NCBI GenBank assembly: GCA_964625145.1 | Contig: CAZVAQ010000029.1 | Coordinates: 1-30,357, forward strand | DNA from: CAYTRP01 sp964625145 | GTDB lineage: Bacteria; Sumerlaeota; Sumerlaeia; SLMS01; JAHLLQ01 | Reading direction: 5' to 3' | Length of the DNA: 30,357 nt | Shown here: one piece after another, positions 8,762-16,815 of the stretch | Numbering within the stretch: position 1 is the stretch's first letter | Layout of the letters: each line of letters opens with the position of its first letter | Notes under the pieces: model-generated | What the model was told of the DNA's origin: nothing | Database searches by the model: none | What the model saw: the letters and a program-made list of their open reading frames with translations, nothing else | Made by a program: the position numbers and the translations under genes

Positions 8762-11011
8762 TCAATGATGCCCCATGCGCCGCCGCGCCTGGCTGCGGTG
8801 CTCGATGGGCGTCATGCCAATATACTCGCGGAAGACCTGCGAGAAATAACTCGGATCGGTGAAACCCACCGAACGGGCGATCTCGCCTGCGCTCTGTTCG
8901 GAAGTCACCAGCAGCCGCTGTGCCTTGCGGATGCGCTCGCGGTTGACGAACCGGCGAAATGTTTCTCCCGTCAGCTCCTTGAAGAGCGAGGAGAAATACG
9001 ACGGGTTAAGATTGCAGCGCGCGGCGATTTCCTCGCGCGACAGCTCCAGGTGCAGGTTGTCCTTCAGGTACTCGATCACCTCGTGCAGGCGATTCGCGTC
9101 GGCCTGTCGCAGCACTTGCGCGTCCAGTCGTGTGGCGATCGAATCCAATGCCTCCGCCGGAGTGCGCAGCCGCCGCAGGACCAGGTTCACTTCCTCGCGC
9201 AGCAGCGTCGTCACGCGATGATAGGACGGCAAATCTTGGCGGGATCTTCCCGTCGACAGGATCCGAGGCAGGTTCGCATACCACGGGCGACCCTTGATGA
9301 CCTTCTCGTCCTCGTACACCTCGCGATAAGGCGAACAGCCCCATCCCTTCAGCGCCATGCGCCGCACGCCCTCCTCGTCGTAGAATTGCGAGTGAAAGGT
9401 CAACACCGGCTCCGGGTCGATCACCTGGCTTGGAAGCACGTACGCAAAAGCACCCATGACCGCCTGCGGTGTCATGTTCGCGCGCAACGTGGGCAGTGAT
9501 GCCATGCCGATGCACTCGGGCGGGATGGGCGACTTCTGTCCCTCCGGCGTGCACAGGAAGTTCGGCCACTTGCGCATGAAGAGCAGCTTGTCGTCATGGA
9601 ACAATCGTGCCGTGCCCGTCTCCGTCAGCGATGCCGTGTCCTGCGGAGAGATCTTCAGGTCATGCAACAGATCATGCATCAGTTGCAGGGCAGCAAGGCC
9701 CGGCTTCTCGCGGACAAGCGGCTTCAAGCTATCATTGTACACATCGCCGCCGTGATTCCACAGGAACTCCAGGAAGCAGCACGACAACGCCTCGGCGACG
9801 GAGCCCTGGAATCCGAATCCCTGTCGTCGATCCCGGCCCTCTCCATCAAGAACTGTGATAGCCGTCTCCACCAATTGATTGAATGTTGCCGGTGGCTCCT
9901 TGCCGTGCTTGTCCAGCAGGTCCTTGCGGTAGATCAACACGCCCGCATTGATCCAATGCGGGATCGCCCACAACTGTCCCTTGTGCGTGCAGGTCTGCAG
10001 CGCCTGCGGCAGGAAACGTGCGCGCCACGCGTCATCCACCCACGCGTCCAGCGGCTGGATCAGCCCCTTCTCGATGCACTCGCGCAGGCGGTAGATGTCG
10101 ATGATGAACAAATCCTCGACCGTCTCGCCCTTGCGAAATCGCTCGAACGCCTGGTTGTAGTCGATGCTGTCGGCAAACGGCGCGCGGGGCAGTTGATAAT
10201 GAACCGATGGATGTCGCGCGTTGATCTCGTCGGTGCGTTGCCGTACATACTGCTCCTCCGAAGCGTCCAGGTAATACAACTCGGGAAGGACCCGGCATGT
10301 GGTCCGTTGACGCACGGTGCGGGTTGTCCCCGAGCGTGTGGCTCGCGCGGCGCCATTGCGGGAAGCACGCTTCTCCCCGACGAAATGGATCCCGCTCCGG
10401 CCGATGGTGTAATCCGCCGGCGGGATCACCATCTCGGGCGACGGTGGCTTCGCAACGGTCAGCCGAAAATGTGGTGGCGCATCATCGGGGCATGGTGCCG
10501 TGCGAAGCAACACGTCCGCCAGCGTCTCCCAGGGCAGCAACGTCCCGCGACTCCCCGGCACTTCCTGTCGACCGGCATCCTCGGCCACAAAGAGCGCCTC
10601 GCACTTTCGCCGCCGCAGCAGATACACCAACCGCACACACTCCGACGGCGAGGCCAGATGCGCCAGCAGCTCCGTGTGCAGGAACACGAACGAGGTATGC
10701 CCCAGCGTAATCTGATGCTCGATCGCCGGGCAGACTGCATTGTCCGCCTCGTGCAGCAGGTCCGGGGTGACCACCACGATGCGCTCCTGCGCGCGAGCCT
10801 CCGCCCACCGGTTTGCCAGCTCCGGCGGCAGATAGGGTTGTCCATCCAGAAACGACACCCAGCAGCACCGAGCCCGCGCAAAGGCATACGCCGCCGCGAA
10901 GCACTGCTTTCCGCTTCCCGGATGCCCGGCCAAGCCAATGATCGACGGGTGGCGCAGGCCTCCTCCAAGAAGCGAGTCGAGAGCGGGTAGCCCTGAGGTG
11001 GTCTGAACCAT
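8762..11011 (-). CDS. P-loop / solute-binding / AraC triple-domain regulator
   Basis: This 749-residue cytosolic protein joins three parts. Residues 1-210 resemble a KaiC/RadA-type RecA fold: PALDSLLGGGL, then a P-loop GHPGSGKQ at 29-36. The last residue is Gln where Ser/Thr normally binds magnesium, and the Walker B-like strand TSFVFLHTE lacks the usual Asp, so ATP hydrolysis is doubtful. Residues about 245-600 resemble a sugar ABC-transporter binding protein (family 1), with EDLFIIDIYRLRE, KGQLWAIPHWINAGVLIYRK and an ALSCCFLEFLWNHGGDV segment. Residues about 640-737 are an AraC DNA-binding domain with two helix-turn-helix units (LSREEIAARCNLNPSYFSSL and AGEIARSVGFTDPSYFSQVF). No signal peptide or membrane helix is seen. 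Start 11011 has AAGGAG six bases upstream. It probably senses a small ligand and controls the adjacent GH20 gene and perhaps itself. Confidence 0.82.
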   Translation of the reverse strand: MVQTTSGLPALDSLLGGGLRHPSIIGLAGHPGSGKQCFAAAYAFARARCCWVSFLDGQPYLPPELANRWAEARAQERIVVVTPDLLHEADNAVCPAIEHQITLGHTSFVFLHTELLAHLASPSECVRLVYLLRRRKCEALFVAEDAGRQEVPGSRGTLLPWETLADVLLRTAPCPDDAPPHFRLTVAKPPSPEMVIPPADYTIGRSGIHFVGEKRASRNGAARATRSGTTRTVRQRTTCRVLPELYYLDASEEQYVRQRTDEINARHPSVHYQLPRAPFADSIDYNQAFERFRKGETVEDLFIIDIYRLRECIEKGLIQPLDAWVDDAWRARFLPQALQTCTHKGQLWAIPHWINAGVLIYRKDLLDKHGKEPPATFNQLVETAITVLDGEGRDRRQGFGFQGSVAEALSCCFLEFLWNHGGDVYNDSLKPLVREKPGLAALQLMHDLLHDLKISPQDTASLTETGTARLFHDDKLLFMRKWPNFLCTPEGQKSPIPPECIGMASLPTLRANMTPQAVMGAFAYVLPSQVIDPEPVLTFHSQFYDEEGVRRMALKGWGCSPYREVYEDEKVIKGRPWYANLPRILSTGRSRQDLPSYHRVTTLLREEVNLVLRRLRTPAEALDSIATRLDAQVLRQADANRLHEVIEYLKDNLHLELSREEIAARCNLNPSYFSSLFKELTGETFRRFVNRERIRKAQRLLVTSEQSAGEIARSVGFTDPSYFSQVFREYIGMTPIEHRSQARRRMGHH

Positions 11012-11493
11012 GACTCTCTCCTTCCCAAGATCCAACAAAAGTTTTAGAGTTCTGTTGACAGGCGATATGAAATTCGTTGTGAGCGCAACCTAAAAGGCGG
11101 GGCAATGCTGTGCCGGATCGGGGCTCGCCTCAGATTCTTTGTACCCCGCCCCGGGGAGCGAGAATGGCCAGCCGCTCCCGCCACCGAACATGTCCGAGTC
11201 CCCACATAAACCCTTCATTTCCAGAAAAAAAGCTTCCAATCTGCCAATGAGCTGTAGATGACGGAGGACTGATCAGCCATCCCCAGCCCGTTCCCTTTGC
11301 CAGTCGACAGGCGCGGGTATGCTTGGGGGGGCACCAAACAAATCCTTTATCCTCTGCCTCGTTCCGCGCAGCAAATAGATCAAATTTTCTGCTTGTCTCG
11401 GCGCTCGCCATGAGATTTGTTGGGCGTATCGTCGAGCCACAACCAACTATCCTTCGCCGGGCCCTGTCGCACGAAAGATCGGAGAGCTGAAAC
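11012..11493. other. Divergent intergenic region, regulator / pseudopilin
   Basis: This 482-base region separates the regulator (leftward) from the pseudopilin operon (rightward). I support no gene in it. It contains the dyad at 11076-11089, an A-tract at 11225-11231, and G/C-rich segments around 11150. A 121-codon minus-strand frame at 11130-11495 has no ribosome site and no recognisable protein features. No riboswitch class was recognised. Confidence 0.55.
11076..11089. promoter_or_regulatory. Small dyad upstream of the fusion regulator, possible operator
   Basis: GTTG-TGAGCG-CAAC is a 4-6-4 dyad lying 65 bases upstream of the regulator start codon. The core TTGTGAGCGCAA resembles half of a LacI/GalR-type operator, but AraC proteins usually bind direct repeats. 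A plus-strand TTGACA occurs nearby at 11055-11060 without a matching -10 box. The evidence is weak. Confidence 0.22.
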
Positions 11494-12207
11494 ATGAGGC
11501 GGTTTACTCAAGCGTTTACGTTGATCGAATTGCTGATCGTGGTGGCCATCATCGCCATCCTGGCGGCCATTGCAGTCCCCAACTTCCTCGAAGCCCAGGT
11601 CCGCTCCAAAGTCGCCCGCGTGAACAACGATCTGAGGACACTGACCATCGGCATCGAAGCGTATGCGGTGGACAACAACAGTTATCCCATGAATATGTTG
11701 GTGGATCAGGTCACTCCAAGTCAGCAGGATCCTTGGATTCCGGGGCATCCATTATATTCCGGCACCCCGTCGCCCGGGTCCGGGTACAACGAGTTTTTTC
11801 TGTCGCACAAGCCGGGCCTCTCCATCACGACGCCTGTCGCCTACCTTTCCTCCTTCCCGGTGGAACCCTTTTTCATCCCGGGCATGCCGGTGTACGGCCC
11901 CATGGATGGCGGCCCCGCGGCGACGGGAACGAATCCTGTCCGGAAGGAATACCTCTACACGAACTCCAAGACCGGCGCTGCCGGCGTGAATACGGTGAAT
12001 GCCTTCCAGATGGCCTATGGCGCCTGGCGCTTGTGGTCTGGCGGGCCGGCGCAAACCCGCCGTGAGGTTCTTCTGCGCGAAGGCGCTCCACAAACCAGCA
12101 TGATCGCCTATGACCCCACCAACGGCTCCATCAGCCGCGGGGCCATCTGGCGCACACAGCGCAACCCGGATGGTGGCCGCCCATTTGTTCCGGGTTGGGT
12201 TGAATGA
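11494..12207 (+). CDS. Type II/IV pseudopilin-like protein (prepilin N-terminus)
   Basis: The 237-residue protein has a class III signal: leader MRRFTQA, then FTLIELLIVVAIIAILAAIA, the hydrophobic helix that packs pilus or pseudopilus filaments. Glu is present at mature position 5. The residue before the predicted cleavage is Ala, not the usual Gly. After the helix comes the EAQVRSKVARVNNDLRTL segment, then a variable globular part and a C-terminal YDPTNGSISRG motif shared with the two pseudopilins at 26587 and 27378. The start at 11494 has GGAGAG at 11481-11486. It is the first gene of the plus-strand block leading into the dockerin repeat protein, so it may serve a secretion apparatus that handles that protein. 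No pilus assembly ATPase, platform or peptidase gene is in the window. Confidence 0.88.
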   Translation: MRRFTQAFTLIELLIVVAIIAILAAIAVPNFLEAQVRSKVARVNNDLRTLTIGIEAYAVDNNSYPMNMLVDQVTPSQQDPWIPGHPLYSGTPSPGSGYNEFFLSHKPGLSITTPVAYLSSFPVEPFFIPGMPVYGPMDGGPAATGTNPVRKEYLYTNSKTGAAGVNTVNAFQMAYGAWRLWSGGPAQTRREVLLREGAPQTSMIAYDPTNGSISRGAIWRTQRNPDGGRPFVPGWVE

Positions 12208-12244
12208 TTTCGCGTCAAGCGCATCGCAGGATTTGACTGAGCCG

Positions 12245-12266
12245 CGAACCGGCCCCCGCCGGTTCG
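12245..12266. terminator. GC-rich hairpin after the pseudopilin gene
   Basis: CGAACCGGC and GCCGGTTCG form a perfect 9-bp stem around a CCCC loop, starting 37 bases after the pseudopilin stop. No T-run follows on the plus strand, so it may attenuate, protect an mRNA end, or act as a weak terminator between this gene and the repeat protein. Confidence 0.45.
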
Positions 12267-12322
12267 GAACCCGTGACCAGCAGCGGAAACAGCCTCTCGA
12301 GAAAGGAAAGGACAGGAAGATT

Positions 12323-15300
12323 ATGCGATTAAAAACCCTCGCAGCAAGCATCGCGTTTGCCCTGTTTTCCACGGTAGCATCCGCGCAAACCGTCACCGTC
12401 CACTCTGGTGGTCTTGGCGATTTCACCAATCTGTACGACGCACGTGATGCTGTCCTGGCCGATCCGGCCAGCCCGGACGTCATCGAAATCTTGGACGAGG
12501 GGCCTTTCATCGGGCCCAATATCACTTTCAACGACACTCCTGTCCTCACGGAAGGGGTATGGGTCCAGCCCTACAACATCTCCGACCTCACGATTCGCGG
12601 GGCCGAGGGGGTAAGACCCATTCTGGCCAGCACGGCCAGCTCCCGGGTGTTCACCCTGGAGTATGTCTTCGGCAAAGTCACCTTCCAGAACCTGCTCCTG
12701 ACCGCCGCGGTGCCGAATGAAGACACGGGATCGAACAGCGGTCCGCAGGGAGCCATCCTGTTTGCGGCGACAGTGCCTAGCGGCTCCGGGTTGCCCGGCG
12801 TCGGCCATCACACGACCACGGGCCGGCCGATGAACATTGTCATCGACGACGTGATCATCACCTCCAGTTATGTGACCTTCACGGGCGAGGGGGAGAACCG
12901 GGTCGTCGACCAGTTAGTTCCCGCGACCACAGACGGGATCACCGTCGCGGGGATCAATGCCCCCGCGCCGGAGGGCGAATTGTGCACCATTCGCCTTGAG
13001 GCAATCAACGTCTTCTCCACCAGCCAGGCGCTGGTGAACAGACTGCAAGTCAGCAACACGGTCATCTCCCATCTGCCTCGGGCGGCCTATGGCATCCGGA
13101 CCTTCTTTGACGGCGGCCCGGGGACGGAGATAATCGTGGGTCCCAATGTGGTGGCGTCCTACATCACAGGCGCGCAGAGCGGGGCCAGCGTCCCCGCCGG
13201 CGCCCTGCAGATCGGCGGCAATGATGGTGCCCCCCACATCCTCAAGGTTCGTGGCACGCCGGAGCAGCCCATCATCCTGCATGGCAATTCCCGGGGTGTC
13301 TTGACTACCGGCAGCACTCCCGTCGGCAGCATCAAGAGCTTCGAGAACGTCCTCATCACGGACAGCCTGTACGAGAGCTTCCAGGCGCTTCATCCCACCG
13401 AGAACTACATTTTCAACAATGTGACGATCGCCAATGGCGGGCAGTCGCCGATCCTCGGGGCGGAGCCCTTTATTTTTGGCACGTCGGGCTCGAACGGAAA
13501 CTGGGGCGGTTCGTTGATTGCCACGAACGCCATCATCGCGGGCAACGGAAACGAGGACTTGCGCAACCTGATCAGCGTCGGGTCGGAAGCGACGCCGCCG
13601 GGATTCGCGGAGTTCACGGACAGCGCCATTGTCCTCAATGGCACCTTCAAGCTCAGCGACGTGTGGGGGACGGGCGGGTTTGACGGCCAGTTCCCGAGCG
13701 ACATCACGCTCACGGATGTCATCAACTCCGATCCGGCATTCATCTCGACCATTTTCTCCGCGGCGACACTGAACAACTTCTACCGCGCGGGCTCTTCGGC
13801 CTATTCCACCGCAGGCGTTGACGGCGCCTATGGTGCCGGCACACCCATCGCTCCCGACTCTGTCACCGTGCACTCCGACGGCGTGACGGGCGACTACTCC
13901 ACCATCCAGGCGGCCATCAACGCGGTGATGGGCAATCCGCTCGGCGTTGGCACCGTCACCATCCTGGACGAAGGCCCCTTCATCCAGACGCTGATCAGCA
14001 TTCCGGGGGGCAGTCTGGACGAGTTCGTCATCCGCGGCGCGCCCGGTGTTCGCCCCATCATCGCCGGCTCCTCCGCGTCCAGCGTCATCGAGACCAATAA
14101 TTTCTACGGCCGCGTCGTCATGGAGAACCTGTTGTTCACCAGCGCCACGGAAAACGGTCCGGTCCGCGGGATCAACCTCGTCATGACCGGCCCGAACCAG
14201 GTCAACGCCGGGACAGGCATCGACTACGTGATCAATGACGTCATCATCGCGCCAAGCTGGCGGATCCCCGGATCACCCGACACGATCATTCCGGTCACGA
14301 CTGATGGCATCAACTTCGTTTCCGATCCGGGCGGCGGCGCCGTCTTCTGCAACATCCGTCAGGAAGGCATCAACAGCCCTTCAAACGGCACAGCGATCGT
14401 CAACCGGATGGAATTCAAGAACCTGGTCATCGCCAGCCTCCCCGGACAAGCCTCTCCGATGAGCTACGGTATTCGGAGCTTCTTTGACGGCGCCGAAGGG
14501 ACGGAGTTGATCGTCGGCCCGAACGTCGTCATCTCCCACCTCACGGGGACCGTTTCTGCCGTTGCGTCCGCCCTGCAAATCGGCGGCAACGACGGCGCAG
14601 CGCACATCCTGAAGGTTCGCGGAACGGTTGACGAGCCGGTCTTCCTCCACGCGAACACCCGCGGCGTCGCCATCTCGGGCAGCACTCCGGCGTCTTCCAC
14701 CAAGAGCTTCCGTCACATGCTGATCTCCGACAGCGTGGAGGAAGGATTCCAAACCTCACACCCGACGGAGAACTACATTTTCGAGAGCGTGACGATCGTC
14801 AACAGCGGCAAGGAAGCCTTCGCATTTGGAACCTTCCCTGCCACCAACTGGAATGGCTCCATCACGGGCAGCAACGTGATCCTCGCGGGTAACGGAAGCG
14901 AGGACGAGCGCAATGTGGTTCGCACGTACTCTGAAGTCGGGGGCATCGCGACGCTCGCCGACGGTGCGGTTGTCCTGGACGGGGATTTCTCCCTGACGGG
15001 CAATGGCTTCACGGCTCCCGATCCCACGAACGTTTCGCAGACCAACATCCTCAACAGCGATCCGCAGTTCATCTCCACCACCTTCGGCGATCCGGGCTTC
15101 TATCGTCCGGGCGCGACCGCGTATGTCAGCGCGGGCGTGCTTGGGCCGTATGGTCTGGCTCCTCTGCCCCCCGCCCACGTCACGGTGCACTCCGACGGCG
15201 TGACCGGTGACTTCGCCACCATCCAGGCAGCCGTGACTGCAGTGATGGCCAGCGATTCCAGCAAGGTCACCGTCGAGATCCTCGACGAGGGACCGTTTGT

Positions 15301-16693
15301 CCAAGGTCTGATCCAGGTGGCTCCCAACAGCATCTCGGTCAATGACTTCACGATTCGCGGCGCCGACGGCGTGAAACCCATCATCGCCGGCACCGCCAAC
15401 GACCACGTTCTTCAGTTCAACCACTTCTACGGCAAGATCAGCGTCGAGAACCTGATCCTGACAGGCGCCGTGCCCAACGCGGCAGGCAACGTCGGGCCGG
15501 TGCGGGCGGTGCAAGTGACATTGGGTGGACCGGAGCAACTCGCTGCGGGCCGTCCTCTGGACATCACCTTCTCGGACGTCGTCATCACCTCCAGCATCCT
15601 GACCGGCGGCGGAGACATCATCCCGCTGACCACGGACGGCATCACGGTTGCAGGAGTCAACGGTGTGCCATTGCCCTCCGGCGATCTCTGCACAGTCCGC
15701 ACGGAGGCCATGAACATCGGTTCAAGCAGCACGGCTTTCGTGAACCGGCTGGAGTTCAGCAACTCGGTGATCTCAGCATTGCCGCGCGCGGGCCACGGCT
15801 TCCGCACATTCTTTGACGGCGCGGAAGGCTCCGAAATCGTCGTGGGCCCGAATGTCGTCATCTCCTATGTGACGGGCGTGATCGCCACGGGCGGCGCCGT
15901 GCAGGTTGGCGGCAACGAAGGTGCCAACCACATCCTGAAGGTGAAGGGAACCCCCGAGAATCCGATCCTGATTCACGGCAACTACAGGGGCGTTGACCTG
16001 ACCAACACGACGCTCGCCGCCAGCACGAAGAGCTTCGAGAACGTCCTGATCTCCGACAGCATTCAGGAAGGTTTCCGGACCGGCGACCTGACCGAATCCT
16101 ACCTGCTCAGGAACGTCACGATCGTGAACAGCGGGACTGGCACGGATGGCGTCGGCTCACCGGCCTTCACGCACACCGCTACCGGATGGTCGGGAACCGT
16201 CACGGCTGAGAACGTCATCTTCGCCGGCGATGGCTCGGGGGATGGCAGCAACGTTGTCAACTTCCTCAGCAGCTCGACCGGCACGGCCAGCGTCTCGGAC
16301 AGCGCCGTTGTCCTCAACGGCTCGTTCAGCCTGACCGGCAACGGGATCGTTGCGTCCGATCCGTCGAACGTGACGACCTCGAACATCCTGAACTCTGATC
16401 CGCAGTTCATCTCCACGGTGTTCGGAAATCCGGACTTCTACCGTGCGGGGTCGGCGGCCTACAGCGCGGCGGAGGTTTCCGGCGCCTACGGCAGCACGAC
16501 GGTCGAGCCCGAGCCGGTCCTTGGTGACTTGAACGGCGACATGATCGTCAACGTGGCGGACGTCACGGCGCTGGCCCTGGCCGTTGCCGCCGGCACGCAG
16601 GGCGAGCTCGACAAGGCTGTTGCCGACGTCAACGGCGACGACGTGGTCAACGAAGCCGACGTCGAGGCCTTGGCCTTGTCGATCGTGAACTGA
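12323..16693 (+). CDS. Secreted protein of three tandem units with C-terminal dockerin
   Basis: The 1456-residue protein has a signal peptide (residues 1-22, ending ASAQ), three homologous units of 490, 439 and about 446 residues starting at residues 24, 514 and 953, and a dockerin type I-like tail (1399-1456). Each unit begins with a TVHSxG...GD segment and repeats landmarks in order: ILDEGPF, IRGAxGV(R/K)PI, FDGxxGxExxVGPNVV, GGNxGAxHILKV(R/K)GT, a KSFxxxLIxDS segment, and NSDPxFIST near the end. The many short beta-rich turns suggest a right-handed parallel beta-helix, as in surface polysaccharide-active or adhesive proteins; no catalytic residues are identifiable. The tail has two calcium-loop motifs, DLNGDMIVNVAD and DVNGDDVVNEAD. 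Start 12323 has AGGA just upstream and a clear signal peptide; an open frame to 12110 is not needed. A related single-unit protein follows at 16816. Confidence 0.85.
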   Translation: MRLKTLAASIAFALFSTVASAQTVTVHSGGLGDFTNLYDARDAVLADPASPDVIEILDEGPFIGPNITFNDTPVLTEGVWVQPYNISDLTIRGAEGVRPILASTASSRVFTLEYVFGKVTFQNLLLTAAVPNEDTGSNSGPQGAILFAATVPSGSGLPGVGHHTTTGRPMNIVIDDVIITSSYVTFTGEGENRVVDQLVPATTDGITVAGINAPAPEGELCTIRLEAINVFSTSQALVNRLQVSNTVISHLPRAAYGIRTFFDGGPGTEIIVGPNVVASYITGAQSGASVPAGALQIGGNDGAPHILKVRGTPEQPIILHGNSRGVLTTGSTPVGSIKSFENVLITDSLYESFQALHPTENYIFNNVTIANGGQSPILGAEPFIFGTSGSNGNWGGSLIATNAIIAGNGNEDLRNLISVGSEATPPGFAEFTDSAIVLNGTFKLSDVWGTGGFDGQFPSDITLTDVINSDPAFISTIFSAATLNNFYRAGSSAYSTAGVDGAYGAGTPIAPDSVTVHSDGVTGDYSTIQAAINAVMGNPLGVGTVTILDEGPFIQTLISIPGGSLDEFVIRGAPGVRPIIAGSSASSVIETNNFYGRVVMENLLFTSATENGPVRGINLVMTGPNQVNAGTGIDYVINDVIIAPSWRIPGSPDTIIPVTTDGINFVSDPGGGAVFCNIRQEGINSPSNGTAIVNRMEFKNLVIASLPGQASPMSYGIRSFFDGAEGTELIVGPNVVISHLTGTVSAVASALQIGGNDGAAHILKVRGTVDEPVFLHANTRGVAISGSTPASSTKSFRHMLISDSVEEGFQTSHPTENYIFESVTIVNSGKEAFAFGTFPATNWNGSITGSNVILAGNGSEDERNVVRTYSEVGGIATLADGAVVLDGDFSLTGNGFTAPDPTNVSQTNILNSDPQFISTTFGDPGFYRPGATAYVSAGVLGPYGLAPLPPAHVTVHSDGVTGDFATIQAAVTAVMASDSSKVTVEILDEGPFVQGLIQVAPNSISVNDFTIRGADGVKPIIAGTANDHVLQFNHFYGKISVENLILTGAVPNAAGNVGPVRAVQVTLGGPEQLAAGRPLDITFSDVVITSSILTGGGDIIPLTTDGITVAGVNGVPLPSGDLCTVRTEAMNIGSSSTAFVNRLEFSNSVISALPRAGHGFRTFFDGAEGSEIVVGPNVVISYVTGVIATGGAVQVGGNEGANHILKVKGTPENPILIHGNYRGVDLTNTTLAASTKSFENVLISDSIQEGFRTGDLTESYLLRNVTIVNSGTGTDGVGSPAFTHTATGWSGTVTAENVIFAGDGSGDGSNVVNFLSSSTGTASVSDSAVVLNGSFSLTGNGIVASDPSNVTTSNILNSDPQFISTVFGNPDFYRAGSAAYSAAEVSGAYGSTTVEPEPVLGDLNGDMIVNVADVTALALAVAAGTQGELDKAVADVNGDDVVNEADVEALALSIVN
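12392..16516 (+). repeat. Three long tandem coding repeats
   Basis: Units begin at 12392, 13862 and 15179 and end just before the dockerin. Similarity shows in DNA as well as protein: GTGCACTCCGACGGCGTGAC occurs at the start of both unit 2 and unit 3. Units 2 and 3 are about 440 codons; unit 1 is about 50 codons longer, with extra sequence in several loops. Such an array can change copy number by recombination and can also collapse in short-read assembly. Confidence 0.85.
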
Positions 16694-16733
16694 CAACCAT
16701 CGACCAGTTGATGGGTTCTTCCATCAAGCAACA

Positions 16734-16759
16734 GAGTGGCCGGCTTCGGCCGGCCACTC
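16734..16759. terminator. Perfect hairpin with C(UUCG)G tetraloop
   Basis: GAGTGGCCGGC (16734-16744) and GCCGGCCACTC (16749-16759) form a perfect 11-bp stem closing a TTCG loop on a C-G pair, an exceptionally stable RNA tetraloop. It lies 40 bases after the dockerin gene and 56 bases before the next start. The following CCTCCCAATCTTCG is not a U-tract, so it may be a partial terminator or an mRNA-stability element that sets different levels for the two genes. Confidence 0.65.
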
Positions 16760-16815
16760 CCTCCCAATCTTCGAAACTCCATTTCCAGCACCCGAACATC
16801 ACTGGACTATTCATC

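Noticed and set aside
9596..10990. 464-codon open frame on the plus strand, antisense to the fusion regulator
   Set aside because: It has arginine- and glutamine-rich composition typical of a mirror frame of a GC-rich gene and no recognisable domain, and the minus-strand frame has clear domains and a good ribosome site.
11100..11490. Possible riboswitch upstream of the pseudopilin (cyclic di-GMP type considered)
   Set aside because: I could not find the conserved core bases or paired helices of any riboswitch class that I know.
11130..11495. 121-codon minus-strand frame in the regulator/pseudopilin gap
   Set aside because: No ribosome site, no signal or domain, odd Trp/Arg/Cys-rich composition, and its start overlaps the divergent pseudopilin start.
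12110..12322. In-frame upstream extension of the three-unit protein overlapping the pseudopilin
   Set aside because: It would run through a hairpin and hide the signal peptide at 12323, and it overlaps the pseudopilin gene end.
12392..16516. Tandem repeats considered as CRISPR or mobile-element repeats
   Set aside because: Units are over 1.3 kb, in frame and within one coding sequence; there are no spacers, terminal inverted repeats or transposase.
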